Shown here in pieces: positions 55,958-64,000 of a DNA stretch of 64,000 bases. The first letter of the stretch is position 1. Each line of letters opens with the position of its first letter. The notes beneath the pieces are model-generated. The model ran no database searches, had not been told where the DNA came from, and was given only the letters and a program-made list of their open reading frames with translations. This stretch comes from an uncultured Gammaproteobacteria bacterium (GTDB lineage: Bacteria > Pseudomonadota > Gammaproteobacteria > Arenicellales > Poriferihabitantaceae): NCBI GenBank assembly GCA_937992195.1, contig CALKKV010000007.1, positions 85,581 through 149,580 of the forward strand, written 5' to 3'. The translations under genes were made by a program, and so were the position numbers.

Positions 55958-58624
55958 TCAGGCTTTCAGCGGATTGATCTTGTCAATATCAACGTTATAT
56001 TTCTGCAATGCTTCACTCACTACTTTTGCAGGAAGCTTCTCCTGCTCCACCAGAGATTGCAAAGCAGTGGTTAAGACATGATAGCGGTCGACCTCAAAAA
56101 ATTGTCGCAATTTTTCTCTGGTGTCGCTTCGTCCATAGCCGTCTGTGCCGAGGACATGGTATTGGCTCGGAACCCAAGCACGAATCTGATCGGCGTATAA
56201 CTTCATATAGTCTGTTGTCGCAATAGTTGGGCCTTCGGTATTCTCGAGACACATTTCGACATAACTTTTCTTTGGTTCAGACTCAGGGTGCAGTCGGTTA
56301 TAGCGATCAACATCTTGACCATCTCGCGCAAGTTCGTTAAAGCTGGTCACGCTCCAGATATCTGTATCGACACCATATTCCTCGGTCAGTAAATCCGCTG
56401 CTGTCTCGACCTCACGTAAGATCGTTCCACTACCCATCAGCTGAACTTTAAGTTTGTTGCCTTTCTTCGAAGTGGACTTTAGTAAATACATTCCACGCAA
56501 TACGCCTTCTTCAACGCCTTTGGGCATTGGTGGATGTACGTAGTTTTCGTTCATTACTGTGATGTAGTAATAAATGCTTTCCTGTTCACCATACATTCGG
56601 CGCATGCCGTCTCGAATAATAATCGCTAGCTCGTAGCTATAGGTAGGATCGTAAGAAATACAGTTTGGTACGGTCCCGGAAAGAATGAGGCTGTGTCCGT
56701 CCTGATGTTGTAAACCCTCGCCAGCAAGGGTAGTGCGCCCGGAAGTGCCGCCTAAAATGAAACCTTTGGCTCTGCTGTCGCCCGCAGCCCAACATAGATC
56801 ACCTACTCGTTGGAAACCAAACATTGAGTAGAGAATAAAAAATGGAATCGTATGCAGATCGTGATTGCTATACGATGTTCCAGCCGCAATCCATGAACTC
56901 ATTGCTCCTGCTTCGTTAATACCTTCCTGTAGCACCTGTCCACCTTTATCCTCTCGATAAAACATGAGCTGATCTGAATCAACAGGTTCGTAAAGTTGTC
57001 CTTTTGGAGAGTAAATGCCCAACTGCCTAAACATGCCCTCCATACCAAAAGTGCGGGACTCATCTGGAATAATCGGCACGATATGTTTTTTGATGTCTTC
57101 GTCTCGTACAAGCGCAGACAAAATACGGACAAATGCCATGGTGGTAGATATTTCCCGTTCTCCTGTCCCCTCAAGTTGAGAATCGAACAAACTCAAATCG
57201 GGAACTTTAAAACGCGGCTTCGAGCCCATTGATCTGGCCGGTAAAAAACCACCTAAGGCTTCTCGACGCGCCAGCATATACTCAATCTCTGGTGAGTCAT
57301 CTGGTGGGCGATAGAACGGGGCTTCGGCAACTTCTTTATCAGATAAAGGAATGTTAAAACGATCTCGAAATGCCAGCATCGCTTCCTCACCCATTTTCTT
57401 TTGCTGGTGAGTAGTGTTTTGTCCTTCGCCGGCTTCACCCATTCCATAGCCTTTCACCGTTTTCGCAAGAATTACCGTGGGCTGCCCCTTGTGCTGCGTA
57501 GCAGAGGCGTAGGCAGCATAAAGTTTATGTGGGTCGTGTCCGCCTCGATTTAAACGCCAGATATCTTCGTCCGACATATTGGAAACCATCTCCAAAAGCT
57601 TCGGGTGTTTGCCGAAGAATTTTTCACGAACGTAGGCGCCGTCATTCGCTTTGAAAGCCTGATATTCGCCATCTACAGCATCTTCCATTCGGTGCTGCAG
57701 CAAGCCTTCGTCATCTCTAGCAAGTAGTGGATCCCAATATGAGCCCCAAATGACTTTGATCACATTCCATCCAGCGCCCCGGAAGTCACTTTCCAATTCC
57801 TGGATTATTTTTCCATTTCCTCGAACCGGTCCATCCAGCCGCTGCAAATTACAGTTCACTACAAAGACGAGATTATCCAGATTTTCTCGGCCGGCAACAG
57901 ACAATGCACCAACTGACTCTGGTTCGTCCATCTCACCATCACCAAGGAAAGCCCATATTTTTCTATCTCCTGCATCAATCAACCCGCGGTTATGGAGGTA
58001 CTTCATATAGCGTGCCTGATAAATCGCCATGATTGGGCCAAGTCCCATTGATACCGTTGGAAACTGCCAAAATTCTTGCATCAGCCAAGGGTGAGGATAG
58101 GACGACAGTCCTTTACCATCCACTTCTTGACGGAACAGCCGCAGTTTATCTGCGCCCATCCTGCCTTCCAGATAGGCTCTTGCATAGATTCCTGGCGCAG
58201 AGTGGCCTTGAATAAACAGCATATCGCCAAGCTGCTTTTCAGACGAGGCTCGCCAAAAATGATTAAAACCAACATCATATAAAGTAGCCGCCGAGGCAAA
58301 ACTTGCAATATGGCCGCCAAGCTCAGAGGAGATGCGATTCGCTTTGACAACCATCGCCATTGCATTCCAGCGAATAAGAGCGCGAATACGCCGCTCCAAG
58401 GCATGATCGCCAGGGCTGCGTTGCTCCATATGGGGCGGGATTGTGTTCACATAGGCCGTGTTCGCCTGATAAGGGATATGCACGCCGTTTCGACGAGCAT
58501 TATCAATTAATGATTCGATGAGAAAATGAGCGCGCTCTCCGCCTTCACGCTGGATCACAGCGGTCAATGCTTCGAGCCATTCCTGGGTTTCTCCAGGGTC
58601 AGAATCAAGACGAGGCTCTTTCAT
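55958..58624 (-). CDS. aceE: pyruvate dehydrogenase E1
   Basis: An 888-residue homodimeric E1 that decarboxylates pyruvate with thiamine diphosphate. The ThDP motif (GDGEMDEPESVGALSVAGRENLDNLVFVVN) is complete. The start at 58624 (MKEPRLDSDP) aligns with the E. coli start and gives 888 residues against 887 there; a longer 904-residue frame starts at 58672, with no better ribosome binding site. It heads the aceE-aceF-lpd operon, and diverges from rpsF. No pdhR regulator is adjacent. Confidence 0.94.
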   Translation of the reverse strand: MKEPRLDSDPGETQEWLEALTAVIQREGGERAHFLIESLIDNARRNGVHIPYQANTAYVNTIPPHMEQRSPGDHALERRIRALIRWNAMAMVVKANRISSELGGHIASFASAATLYDVGFNHFWRASSEKQLGDMLFIQGHSAPGIYARAYLEGRMGADKLRLFRQEVDGKGLSSYPHPWLMQEFWQFPTVSMGLGPIMAIYQARYMKYLHNRGLIDAGDRKIWAFLGDGEMDEPESVGALSVAGRENLDNLVFVVNCNLQRLDGPVRGNGKIIQELESDFRGAGWNVIKVIWGSYWDPLLARDDEGLLQHRMEDAVDGEYQAFKANDGAYVREKFFGKHPKLLEMVSNMSDEDIWRLNRGGHDPHKLYAAYASATQHKGQPTVILAKTVKGYGMGEAGEGQNTTHQQKKMGEEAMLAFRDRFNIPLSDKEVAEAPFYRPPDDSPEIEYMLARREALGGFLPARSMGSKPRFKVPDLSLFDSQLEGTGEREISTTMAFVRILSALVRDEDIKKHIVPIIPDESRTFGMEGMFRQLGIYSPKGQLYEPVDSDQLMFYREDKGGQVLQEGINEAGAMSSWIAAGTSYSNHDLHTIPFFILYSMFGFQRVGDLCWAAGDSRAKGFILGGTSGRTTLAGEGLQHQDGHSLILSGTVPNCISYDPTYSYELAIIIRDGMRRMYGEQESIYYYITVMNENYVHPPMPKGVEEGVLRGMYLLKSTSKKGNKLKVQLMGSGTILREVETAADLLTEEYGVDTDIWSVTSFNELARDGQDVDRYNRLHPESEPKKSYVEMCLENTEGPTIATTDYMKLYADQIRAWVPSQYHVLGTDGYGRSDTREKLRQFFEVDRYHVLTTALQSLVEQEKLPAKVVSEALQKYNVDIDKINPLKA

Positions 58625-58764
58625 AGATTTTTTAACTATAGAATTGATAGGATTATTTTTGTTGCGTCTCATTATACCAGCTAGCTGTTTTAATCCGGGG
58701 AATTGCAGCGACCTTGGATTCGGATATCTGCGATATAGAGGCTTATCCTTGGCCTCGGGAATAG

Positions 58765-58793
58765 TTGTAAAAAGCGGCTCTTTTGGCTACACT
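58765..58793 (+). promoter_or_regulatory. sigma70-type promoter for rpsF operon
   Basis: TTGTAA and TACACT are spaced by exactly 17 bases in the divergent aceE/rpsF region. Transcription would start near 58800, giving an 85-base leader to rpsF with a possible CCCGA/TCGGG stem at 58829-58859 and a good AAGGAG ribosome binding site. Confidence 0.6.
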
Positions 58794-58885
58794 CCGCGCT
58801 CGTTTTATCCTACCAACTCCTCTCTTCACCCGATTGTGCGTGTTATGTGCTTTCTCGGGGAAGAATTAACCCTTAAGGAGATCCT

Positions 58886-59368
58886 ATGCGACACTATGAG
58901 ATTGTTTTTCTGGTCCATCCCGATCAGAGCGAACAAGTACCGGCAATGATTAATCGGTATAAAGAAATGGTTGCCACCGGCGAAGGCCAGGTGCACCGCA
59001 CTGAAGATTGGGGCCGCAGGCGCCTCGCCTACTCGATCAATGATGTGCATAAAGCACATTACGTCATGATCAACATTGAATGTTCCCTGGAAGTGCTCCG
59101 AGAAATCGAGCGTAACTTCAAGTTTAATGACTCAATTTTGCGTCATTTGGTGATCAAGCAAAAATCCGCCCAGACTGAAGAGTCTCCGTTTGCCAAAGCG
59201 AAAGCGGAAGAAGATCGTCTTGATGAAGAGAAGCGAAAGTCAGCTGAAGCTCGTTCATCTAATGCCAAAGATGATGAAGAGGAAAGTAACGGTGAGGTTG
59301 AAGTCGCTGAAGTTGCTAGTAACGGCGAAGAAACTGTATCTGCTAATTTAGAAGAGGAGAAATCATAA
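58886..59368 (+). CDS. rpsF: 30S ribosomal protein S6 with acidic tail
   Basis: A 160-residue S6, longer than the 131-135 of E. coli. The core [21 protein letters not shown] and the [17 protein letters not shown] region are standard. After about residue 100 comes a charged tail, [17 protein letters not shown], then a Glu/Asp-rich stretch to the end. E. coli S6 receives Glu residues from RimK, whereas here an acidic tail is encoded. Strong AAGGAG site 7 bases upstream. Overlaps rpsR by one base. Confidence 0.95.
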   Translation: MRHYEIVFLVHPDQSEQVPAMINRYKEMVATGEGQVHRTEDWGRRRLAYSINDVHKAHYVMINIECSLEVLREIERNFKFNDSILRHLVIKQKSAQTEESPFAKAKAEEDRLDEEKRKSAEARSSNAKDDEEESNGEVEVAEVASNGEETVSANLEEEKS

Positions 59369-59631
59369 TGGCGTTCAAAAAGAAAAAAGGTAGCGCTCCA
59401 CGTCGGTCATTCCAGCGTCGTCCTCGTTTTTGTAAGTTCACTGCAGAGGGTATCGAATCAATTGATTACAAAGATCTGGAAATTTTGAAATCCAATATTA
59501 GTGAGACGGGCAAGATCCTTCCGCGCCGGACAACTGGCACAAAGGCTCATTTTCAGCGTCAATTAGCGACAGCTATCAAGCGTGCTCGATTCCTTGCCCT
59601 GATTCCTTACACCGACCAGCACGATAACTAG
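59368..59631 (+). CDS. rpsR: 30S ribosomal protein S18
   Basis: An 87-residue S18, slightly longer than the E. coli protein, beginning [22 protein letters not shown]. The basic core and the C-terminal [22 protein letters not shown] are standard. It binds S6 on the 30S platform. It starts on the last base of rpsF. Confidence 0.96.
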   Translation: MAFKKKKGSAPRRSFQRRPRFCKFTAEGIESIDYKDLEILKSNISETGKILPRRTTGTKAHFQRQLATAIKRARFLALIPYTDQHDN

Positions 59632-59639
59632 GAGTTACT

Positions 59640-60209
59640 ATGGAAATCATACTACTTGAAAAGATCCAGAATCTTGGTGATCTGGGAGAGCTGGTCAATG
59701 TGAAAAATGGCTACGCTCGCAATTACCTCATTCCGCAAAAGAAGGCTGTACGTGCAACCGAAGACGCTAAAGCGTTGGTGGAAGATAAACGCCGTCAGCT
59801 TGCTGAAGAAGAGAGTAAACGTGTTGAAGCCGCCAAGGCGCGCGCTGATCTCGCTGTGAAAGAAATTTCTGTCAGCAGACTTTGCAGTGCTGAAGGTAAG
59901 TTATACGGCTCTGTTACCCCGGCGGATATCGCTGAGACCATGACAGAAGGTGGTTCTAATATTGAAAAATCGGAAGTTTTTCTACCCGAAGGTCCGATCA
60001 AAAATACAGGAGACTTTGAAGCCGATGTTATTTTGCATCCTGAGGTGCGTTTCGCAGTAAAGGTGCATGTGGCGGGTGAAGAAGGTGAAGCACCCGAAGG
60101 GTACATCGATGATACACCTGCTGAGCCGGTTCCTGCTCCAGTGGATGCAGACGACAACGTGCCAGCAGAAGATGCTGAAGAACCTGAAACAGAGGAATCT
60201 ACCTCTTAA
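59640..60209 (+). CDS. rplI: 50S ribosomal protein L9 with acidic tail
   Basis: A 189-residue L9; the usual length is about 149. The N-terminal domain (MEIILLEKIQNLGDLGELVNVKNGYARNYLIPQ), connecting helix and C-terminal domain are present. After about residue 145 there is an acidic Pro/Ala tail with nearly no positive charge. The gene ends the ribosomal block before a terminator. Confidence 0.95.
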   Translation: MEIILLEKIQNLGDLGELVNVKNGYARNYLIPQKKAVRATEDAKALVEDKRRQLAEEESKRVEAAKARADLAVKEISVSRLCSAEGKLYGSVTPADIAETMTEGGSNIEKSEVFLPEGPIKNTGDFEADVILHPEVRFAVKVHVAGEEGEAPEGYIDDTPAEPVPAPVDADDNVPAEDAEEPETEESTS

Positions 60210-60235
60210 GGTTCGATTGTAAGTTGTTGAAATCT

Positions 60236-60260
60236 AAAAAGCGCCTTCTGGCGCTTTTTT
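60236..60260 (+). terminator. rho-independent terminator after rplI
   Basis: AAAAAGCGCC pairs perfectly with GGCGCTTTTT around a TTCT loop, ending in a run of six T's. It closes the rpsF-rpsR-rplI unit, 26 bases after the rplI stop. Confidence 0.9.
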
Positions 60261-60397
60261 AGTTTTTGGATGAGATTTAATTTTCTACCGAGCTAGGGTG
60301 TAGTATTTCATCATTCACCGCTGAACTTTGCTGAGCCAATCATCGGTATAATCTGACTTTGCAGTTGAATCTAGAATCTTAATGATGGTTTTTATAA

Positions 60398-61777
60398 ATG
60401 GTTAGTGAAGTTGCCGAGCTGGTATCAGGTTCAGCCAAATTACCGCCTCAGGCGATGGAGGCCGAGCAGTCACTGCTGGGTGGACTATTGCTCGACAATC
60501 GACACTGGGATTTAGTTACCGAGCAAGTTGGTGTTACTGATTTCTACAGTCAAAATCATCGCCTTATATTCGAAGCGATCCGTGGTTTGCAAGTAGCCAA
60601 TGATCCCGCAGATGTTGTCACCGTGTCTGAGTGGTTAGAGCAAAGTGGTCAATTAGATACCGCTGGTGGTCTTGCATACGTTGGGACTTTGGCAAATAAC
60701 ACCCCAAGCACTGCAAATATTCTGACCTATGCCAAGATTGTTCGCGAACGCGCAATTCTGCGCTCATTGATTTCGGCGGCGAATGATATTTCCGACGCTG
60801 CTTATACGCCTGAAGGTCGGACTCCACGCGAAGTTCTTGACCACGCTGAAAAGCTGGTATTCGATATCTCAGAACGTGATGGCAGAAGCAGACAGGGGTT
60901 TACCTCTATTCAAGACCTGTTAACGCTGGCAATCGATCGGATAGAAGAGCTGTTTGAATCGAAGGAATCGGTAACCGGTATTCCAACGGGTTTTACTGAT
61001 CTTGATGAAATGACTTCAGGACTACAACGCGGGGATTTAGTTGTTGTCGCTGGCCGTCCTTCGATGGGGAAAACTTCCTTCGCAATGAATATCGCCGAAT
61101 ACGTTGCTTTGGAGAGAAAACTTCCGGTTGCTGTGTTCAGTATGGAGATGCCGGGAGAAGCACTATCAATGCGTATGCTTTCTTCTATTGGTCGCATTAA
61201 TTCGAATAAAATTCGAACGGGCAGGTTGGGAGATGACGATTGGCCTCGTTTGAATTCTGCCGTTGGGTTGCTTGATAAAGCGCCAATGTTTATCGATGAT
61301 TCCGCGGGGCTGAATCCTCTTGATCTTCGTTCCCGTGCGCGCAGGCTAGTGAAAGAGCATAACGAATTGGGGCTTATTGTTATTGACTATCTACAGTTGA
61401 TGCAAGCTTCGGATAGCTCGGAAAACAGAGCCACTGAAATATCGATGATGACCCGATCTTTAAAGATGCTCGCCAAGGAGCTTAACGTTCCAGTGGTGAT
61501 TTTATCTCAGCTTAATCGTAGCCTTGAACAACGTCCAAATAAACGTCCAATCATGTCTGATTTACGAGAGTCAGGAGCAATTGAGCAGGACGCTGATGTT
61601 ATTTTATTTGTCTACCGTGATGAAGTTTATAACGAAGACACCGATCAGAAAGGGGTTGCCGAGATTATCATTGGTAAGCAGAGAAATGGTCCGATCGGAA
61701 CAACGAGATTGACGTTTCGCGGAGAATTCACAAGATTTGAAAATTTTACTTCAGCGGAGTTTGCGCCAAATTTCTAA
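60398..61777 (+). CDS. dnaB: replicative DNA helicase DnaB
   Basis: A 459-residue hexameric helicase of the replisome. The N-terminal primase-binding domain (PPQAMEAEQSLLGGLLLDN) and the RecA-like ATPase with Walker A AGRPSMGKTSFA and Walker B LIVIDYLQLM are intact. The Arg finger region (NRSLEQRPNKRPIMSDLRESGAIEQDADVI) is complete, and there is no intein. The start ATG lies 138 bases after the terminator; the upstream sequence has no recognised promoter. Confidence 0.96.
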   Translation: MVSEVAELVSGSAKLPPQAMEAEQSLLGGLLLDNRHWDLVTEQVGVTDFYSQNHRLIFEAIRGLQVANDPADVVTVSEWLEQSGQLDTAGGLAYVGTLANNTPSTANILTYAKIVRERAILRSLISAANDISDAAYTPEGRTPREVLDHAEKLVFDISERDGRSRQGFTSIQDLLTLAIDRIEELFESKESVTGIPTGFTDLDEMTSGLQRGDLVVVAGRPSMGKTSFAMNIAEYVALERKLPVAVFSMEMPGEALSMRMLSSIGRINSNKIRTGRLGDDDWPRLNSAVGLLDKAPMFIDDSAGLNPLDLRSRARRLVKEHNELGLIVIDYLQLMQASDSSENRATEISMMTRSLKMLAKELNVPVVILSQLNRSLEQRPNKRPIMSDLRESGAIEQDADVILFVYRDEVYNEDTDQKGVAEIIIGKQRNGPIGTTRLTFRGEFTRFENFTSAEFAPNF

Positions 61778-61798
61778 GGCCAGATTTTCTGTTATAGC

Positions 61799-62896
61799 AT
61801 GGTAGACATGACGAACAGTGTTTGGCGGACGAGAGCCTTGATCAGTCGTTCTGCACTGGCGCAAAATATCACCGCAATTCGGCGCTTCTCAAAGTCAGCC
61901 AAATTGTATGCGGTGGTGAAAGCAAATGCTTACGGTCACGGAGTTGCTCAACTTGCAGAGTGTGATTCGATAGTCGATGGGTTTGCAGTAGCCACCATTG
62001 AAGAAGGCACCGAACTTCGTCAGATGATTTCAGATACGACACCAATCATGGTGTTGTCAGAATTCAATCACCGAAATCAAATTCCATTGTACCAGCAACA
62101 TTGTCTGCAGATAGTTATTCACCATGTTGAACAATTAGACTGGCTTGAGTCATATAAAATAGCGAATAATGATTCCCGACTTGCGGCCTGGATAAAGTTT
62201 GATACTGGAATGAACAGGCTTGGTTTTTCGGTGGAATCAGCGGATAGTTTCATTCGGCGTTATAGAAACCTTGAGTGCATCGAGCATTGCGGAATTATGT
62301 CTCACCTTGCTAGTGCTGATGAGCCTGGGCACGATCAAACACGATCGCAGTTTGAGCTATTTTCGCAACTACAGCGTTTCCCATTTCCGTTGATGTCATT
62401 AAGCAATTCAGCCGGCGTATTAACACTGGATTGCCTTGAAAAATCTTTAGTCAGGCCAGGAATCTTGCTCTATGGAGCTTCTCCCATTGCGAAGTATCAA
62501 AAACACTTTACCCCTGTGATGACACTTCAAAGTCGATTGATCGATATAAAGAACGTTAAGCCTGGAGACACGGTTGGGTACGGTGGGACCTGGACTGCGA
62601 GTAAAGCCGGTAAGATTGGTGTTGTTGCATGCGGCTATGCCGATGGTTATCCAAGACTTGCCAGCAATCGTGGTCAGGTTTTCGTCAATACAAAGATCGC
62701 CCGTGTTTTGGGCCGGGTTTCTATGGACACGATGGTCGTAGATTTGAGCAATCACCACGCCGTGGCGCGTGGCGATATCGTCGAGTTGTGGGGCAAGCAT
62801 ATTTCAATAGGTTCAGTTGCAGAGTGGTCAGAAACCATTCCGTATGAGCTGTTTTGTAAGGTTGGCGCTCGCGTGCCGAGAATAGCCGTGGCGTAA
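61799..62896 (+). CDS. alr: alanine racemase
   Basis: A 365-residue PLP enzyme that makes D-alanine for peptidoglycan. The PLP Lys is K41 in YAVVKANAYGHG; the catalytic Tyr lies in DTVGYGGTW. The C-terminal domain with GRVSMDTMVVD is complete. It follows dnaB with a 21-base gap, as in many gammaproteobacteria, and precedes radA. Confidence 0.95.
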   Translation: MVDMTNSVWRTRALISRSALAQNITAIRRFSKSAKLYAVVKANAYGHGVAQLAECDSIVDGFAVATIEEGTELRQMISDTTPIMVLSEFNHRNQIPLYQQHCLQIVIHHVEQLDWLESYKIANNDSRLAAWIKFDTGMNRLGFSVESADSFIRRYRNLECIEHCGIMSHLASADEPGHDQTRSQFELFSQLQRFPFPLMSLSNSAGVLTLDCLEKSLVRPGILLYGASPIAKYQKHFTPVMTLQSRLIDIKNVKPGDTVGYGGTWTASKAGKIGVVACGYADGYPRLASNRGQVFVNTKIARVLGRVSMDTMVVDLSNHHAVARGDIVELWGKHISIGSVAEWSETIPYELFCKVGARVPRIAVA

Positions 62897-62943
62897 GAAA
62901 GTCGAAGCAGTTTCTCTAACGAATAATATTTACTCATTCAACA

Positions 62944-64000
62944 ATGGCAAAGCCAACAACCAAAGCGAAAACAAAATTCTTTTGTAAAGAGTGTGGTAGC
63001 GAGAGTCTGAAGTGGGCTGGACAATGTCCCGAGTGTGAAGAATGGAATACGTTAACGGAGCACGTTGTTCAGGCAAATTCTGGTGTTAATCGTTTCGCTG
63101 GATTTGCACCATCTTCAAAGGTGGCAAAGCTCAGTGAGATTGATATCTCCGAGGTTAAACGCACCTCGAGCGGGAGCGATGAGTTCGATCGTGTGCTGGG
63201 AGGCGGCCTGGTTCCAGGTTCAATTGTATTAATCGGCGGTGACCCCGGAATAGGAAAATCAACTTTACTACTGCAGTATCTCTCTCAAATAAGTGAGCAT
63301 CATGCGGTTCTTTACGTGAGTGGGGAAGAGTCTGCCGAGCAAATCGCTGTGCGTGCACGGCGGCTGGAATTGCCTGGAGATAATTTAGTGGTAATGGCCG
63401 AAAATAGGCTCGAGTCAGCATTGGATGCTGCAGTACAACAGCAACCGGCAGTTCTGGTTGCCGACTCTATTCAAACCTTCTATAGCGATGAACTGACTGC
63501 AGCACCAGGCAGCGTTTCACAGGTGCGAGAGTGCGCTGCAAGGCTCGTAAGGTTTGCCAAGCAAAGTGGCACAACCGTCATTTTGGTTGGCCATGTTACG
63601 AAAGAAGGTGCGCTCGCAGGCCCACGTATCCTGGAGCATATGGTTGATAGTGTTTTGTACTTTGAGGGTGACAGCTCTAGTAGTTTCAGGTTGATCCGTG
63701 CGATAAAAAACCGATTTGGTGCGGTCAATGAAATCGGTGTGTTTGCTATGACCGAGATGGGGCTTAAGGATGTCACTAACCCATCTGCAATGCTGGTTAG
63801 TCGCCATGGGGCGTCCCGTCCAGGAAGCGTAGTATTGGCCACACAGGAAGGAACACGGCCATTGCTAGTAGAAGTTCAGGCCTTAGTTGATGATAGCGTT
63901 CTATCGAATCCCCGAAGGCTTTGCGTTGGTTTAGAACAAAACAGACTGGCGATGTTACTGGCAATTGTTCATCGCCACGCCGGTGTTTCATTAAATGGTT
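62944..64000 (+). CDS. radA: DNA repair protein RadA/Sms, 3' truncated by window
   Basis: The first 352 codons of RadA, running off the window end. A C4 zinc finger (FCKEC and QCPEC) is followed by the RecA-like ATPase with Walker A GGDPGIGKSTLLLQ and Walker B VADSIQTF, and the family motif KNRFG. The C-terminal Lon-protease-like domain begins near the window edge (QEGTRPLLVEVQAL). RadA processes branched recombination intermediates. Confidence 0.95.
   Translation, partial: MAKPTTKAKTKFFCKECGSESLKWAGQCPECEEWNTLTEHVVQANSGVNRFAGFAPSSKVAKLSEIDISEVKRTSSGSDEFDRVLGGGLVPGSIVLIGGDPGIGKSTLLLQYLSQISEHHAVLYVSGEESAEQIAVRARRLELPGDNLVVMAENRLESALDAAVQQQPAVLVADSIQTFYSDELTAAPGSVSQVRECAARLVRFAKQSGTTVILVGHVTKEGALAGPRILEHMVDSVLYFEGDSSSSFRLIRAIKNRFGAVNEIGVFAMTEMGLKDVTNPSAMLVSRHGASRPGSVVLATQEGTRPLLVEVQALVDDSVLSNPRRLCVGLEQNRLAMLLAIVHRHAGVSLNG

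Overview
The window reads as a chromosome segment of a free-living, aerobic, probably marine gammaproteobacterium. The evidence is gene order. lepA-lepB-DUF4845-rnc-era-recO and rpsF-rpsR-rplI-dnaB-alr-radA are typical gammaproteobacterial blocks, and the aceE-aceF-lpd pyruvate dehydrogenase operon has the lipoyl-domain form of Lpd. Genes are dense on both strands and base composition looks moderate by eye. I see no rRNA, tRNA, CRISPR array, insertion sequence or prophage. Species cannot be named from this.

Layout. 1-1164: end of a BatD-like membrane protein. 1236-6428: a 2Fe-2S ferredoxin, then acetoacetyl-CoA synthetase, thiolase, a CaiB-type CoA-transferase and a VOC protein (acetoacetate/acyl-CoA assimilation). 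6474-12355: an acetylpolyamine amidohydrolase, two divergent phosphoribosyltransferase paralogues (one without the catalytic Asp), an ArgE-like deacylase, a large DUF3592 membrane protein and an AlkB dioxygenase. 12457-22151: an amine-utilisation island. A HpaB-family flavin monooxygenase and a trimethylamine-dehydrogenase-like flavoprotein on + converge on a minus-strand run: RidA, DUF1028, LysR and a PotFGHI-type polyamine ABC importer. 22254-28138: a 14-bp tandem repeat, KefC-like antiporter, EamA permease, PaaI thioesterase, SprT-like protease and a hydroxyacid-oxoacid-transhydrogenase-like iron alcohol dehydrogenase. 28163-31913: a LiuR-like MerR regulator divergent from fused isobutyryl-CoA mutase IcmF, with a perfect 16-bp palindrome between them. 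32100-42508: acyl-CoA ligase, complete Liv-type ABC importer, PaaK-like protein, second CaiB protein and a LiuC-like hydratase, probably for uptake and CoA activation of organic acids. 42516-46788: EamA permease, MobA and PEP carboxylase. 47099-64000: housekeeping blocks (lepA to recO; pyruvate dehydrogenase; rpsF to radA, which runs off the window).

Together the accessory genes suggest an organism that imports amines and organic acids, makes CoA thioesters and feeds acetyl-CoA, succinyl-CoA and pyruvate into central metabolism. The best candidate for an undescribed system is 12457-22151. It pairs a trimethylamine-dehydrogenase relative, which keeps the flavin-linking Cys and the 4Fe-4S cysteines but has lost two of the three substrate-bowl aromatics, with a HpaB-type monooxygenase, imine-handling RidA, a DUF1028 protein and a polyamine-type importer. 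Other notable points are the phosphoribosyltransferase pair, the IcmF/MerR/transhydrogenase divergon, the PaaK-like protein without a recognisable P-loop, and the acidic tails on both ribosomal proteins S6 and L9.
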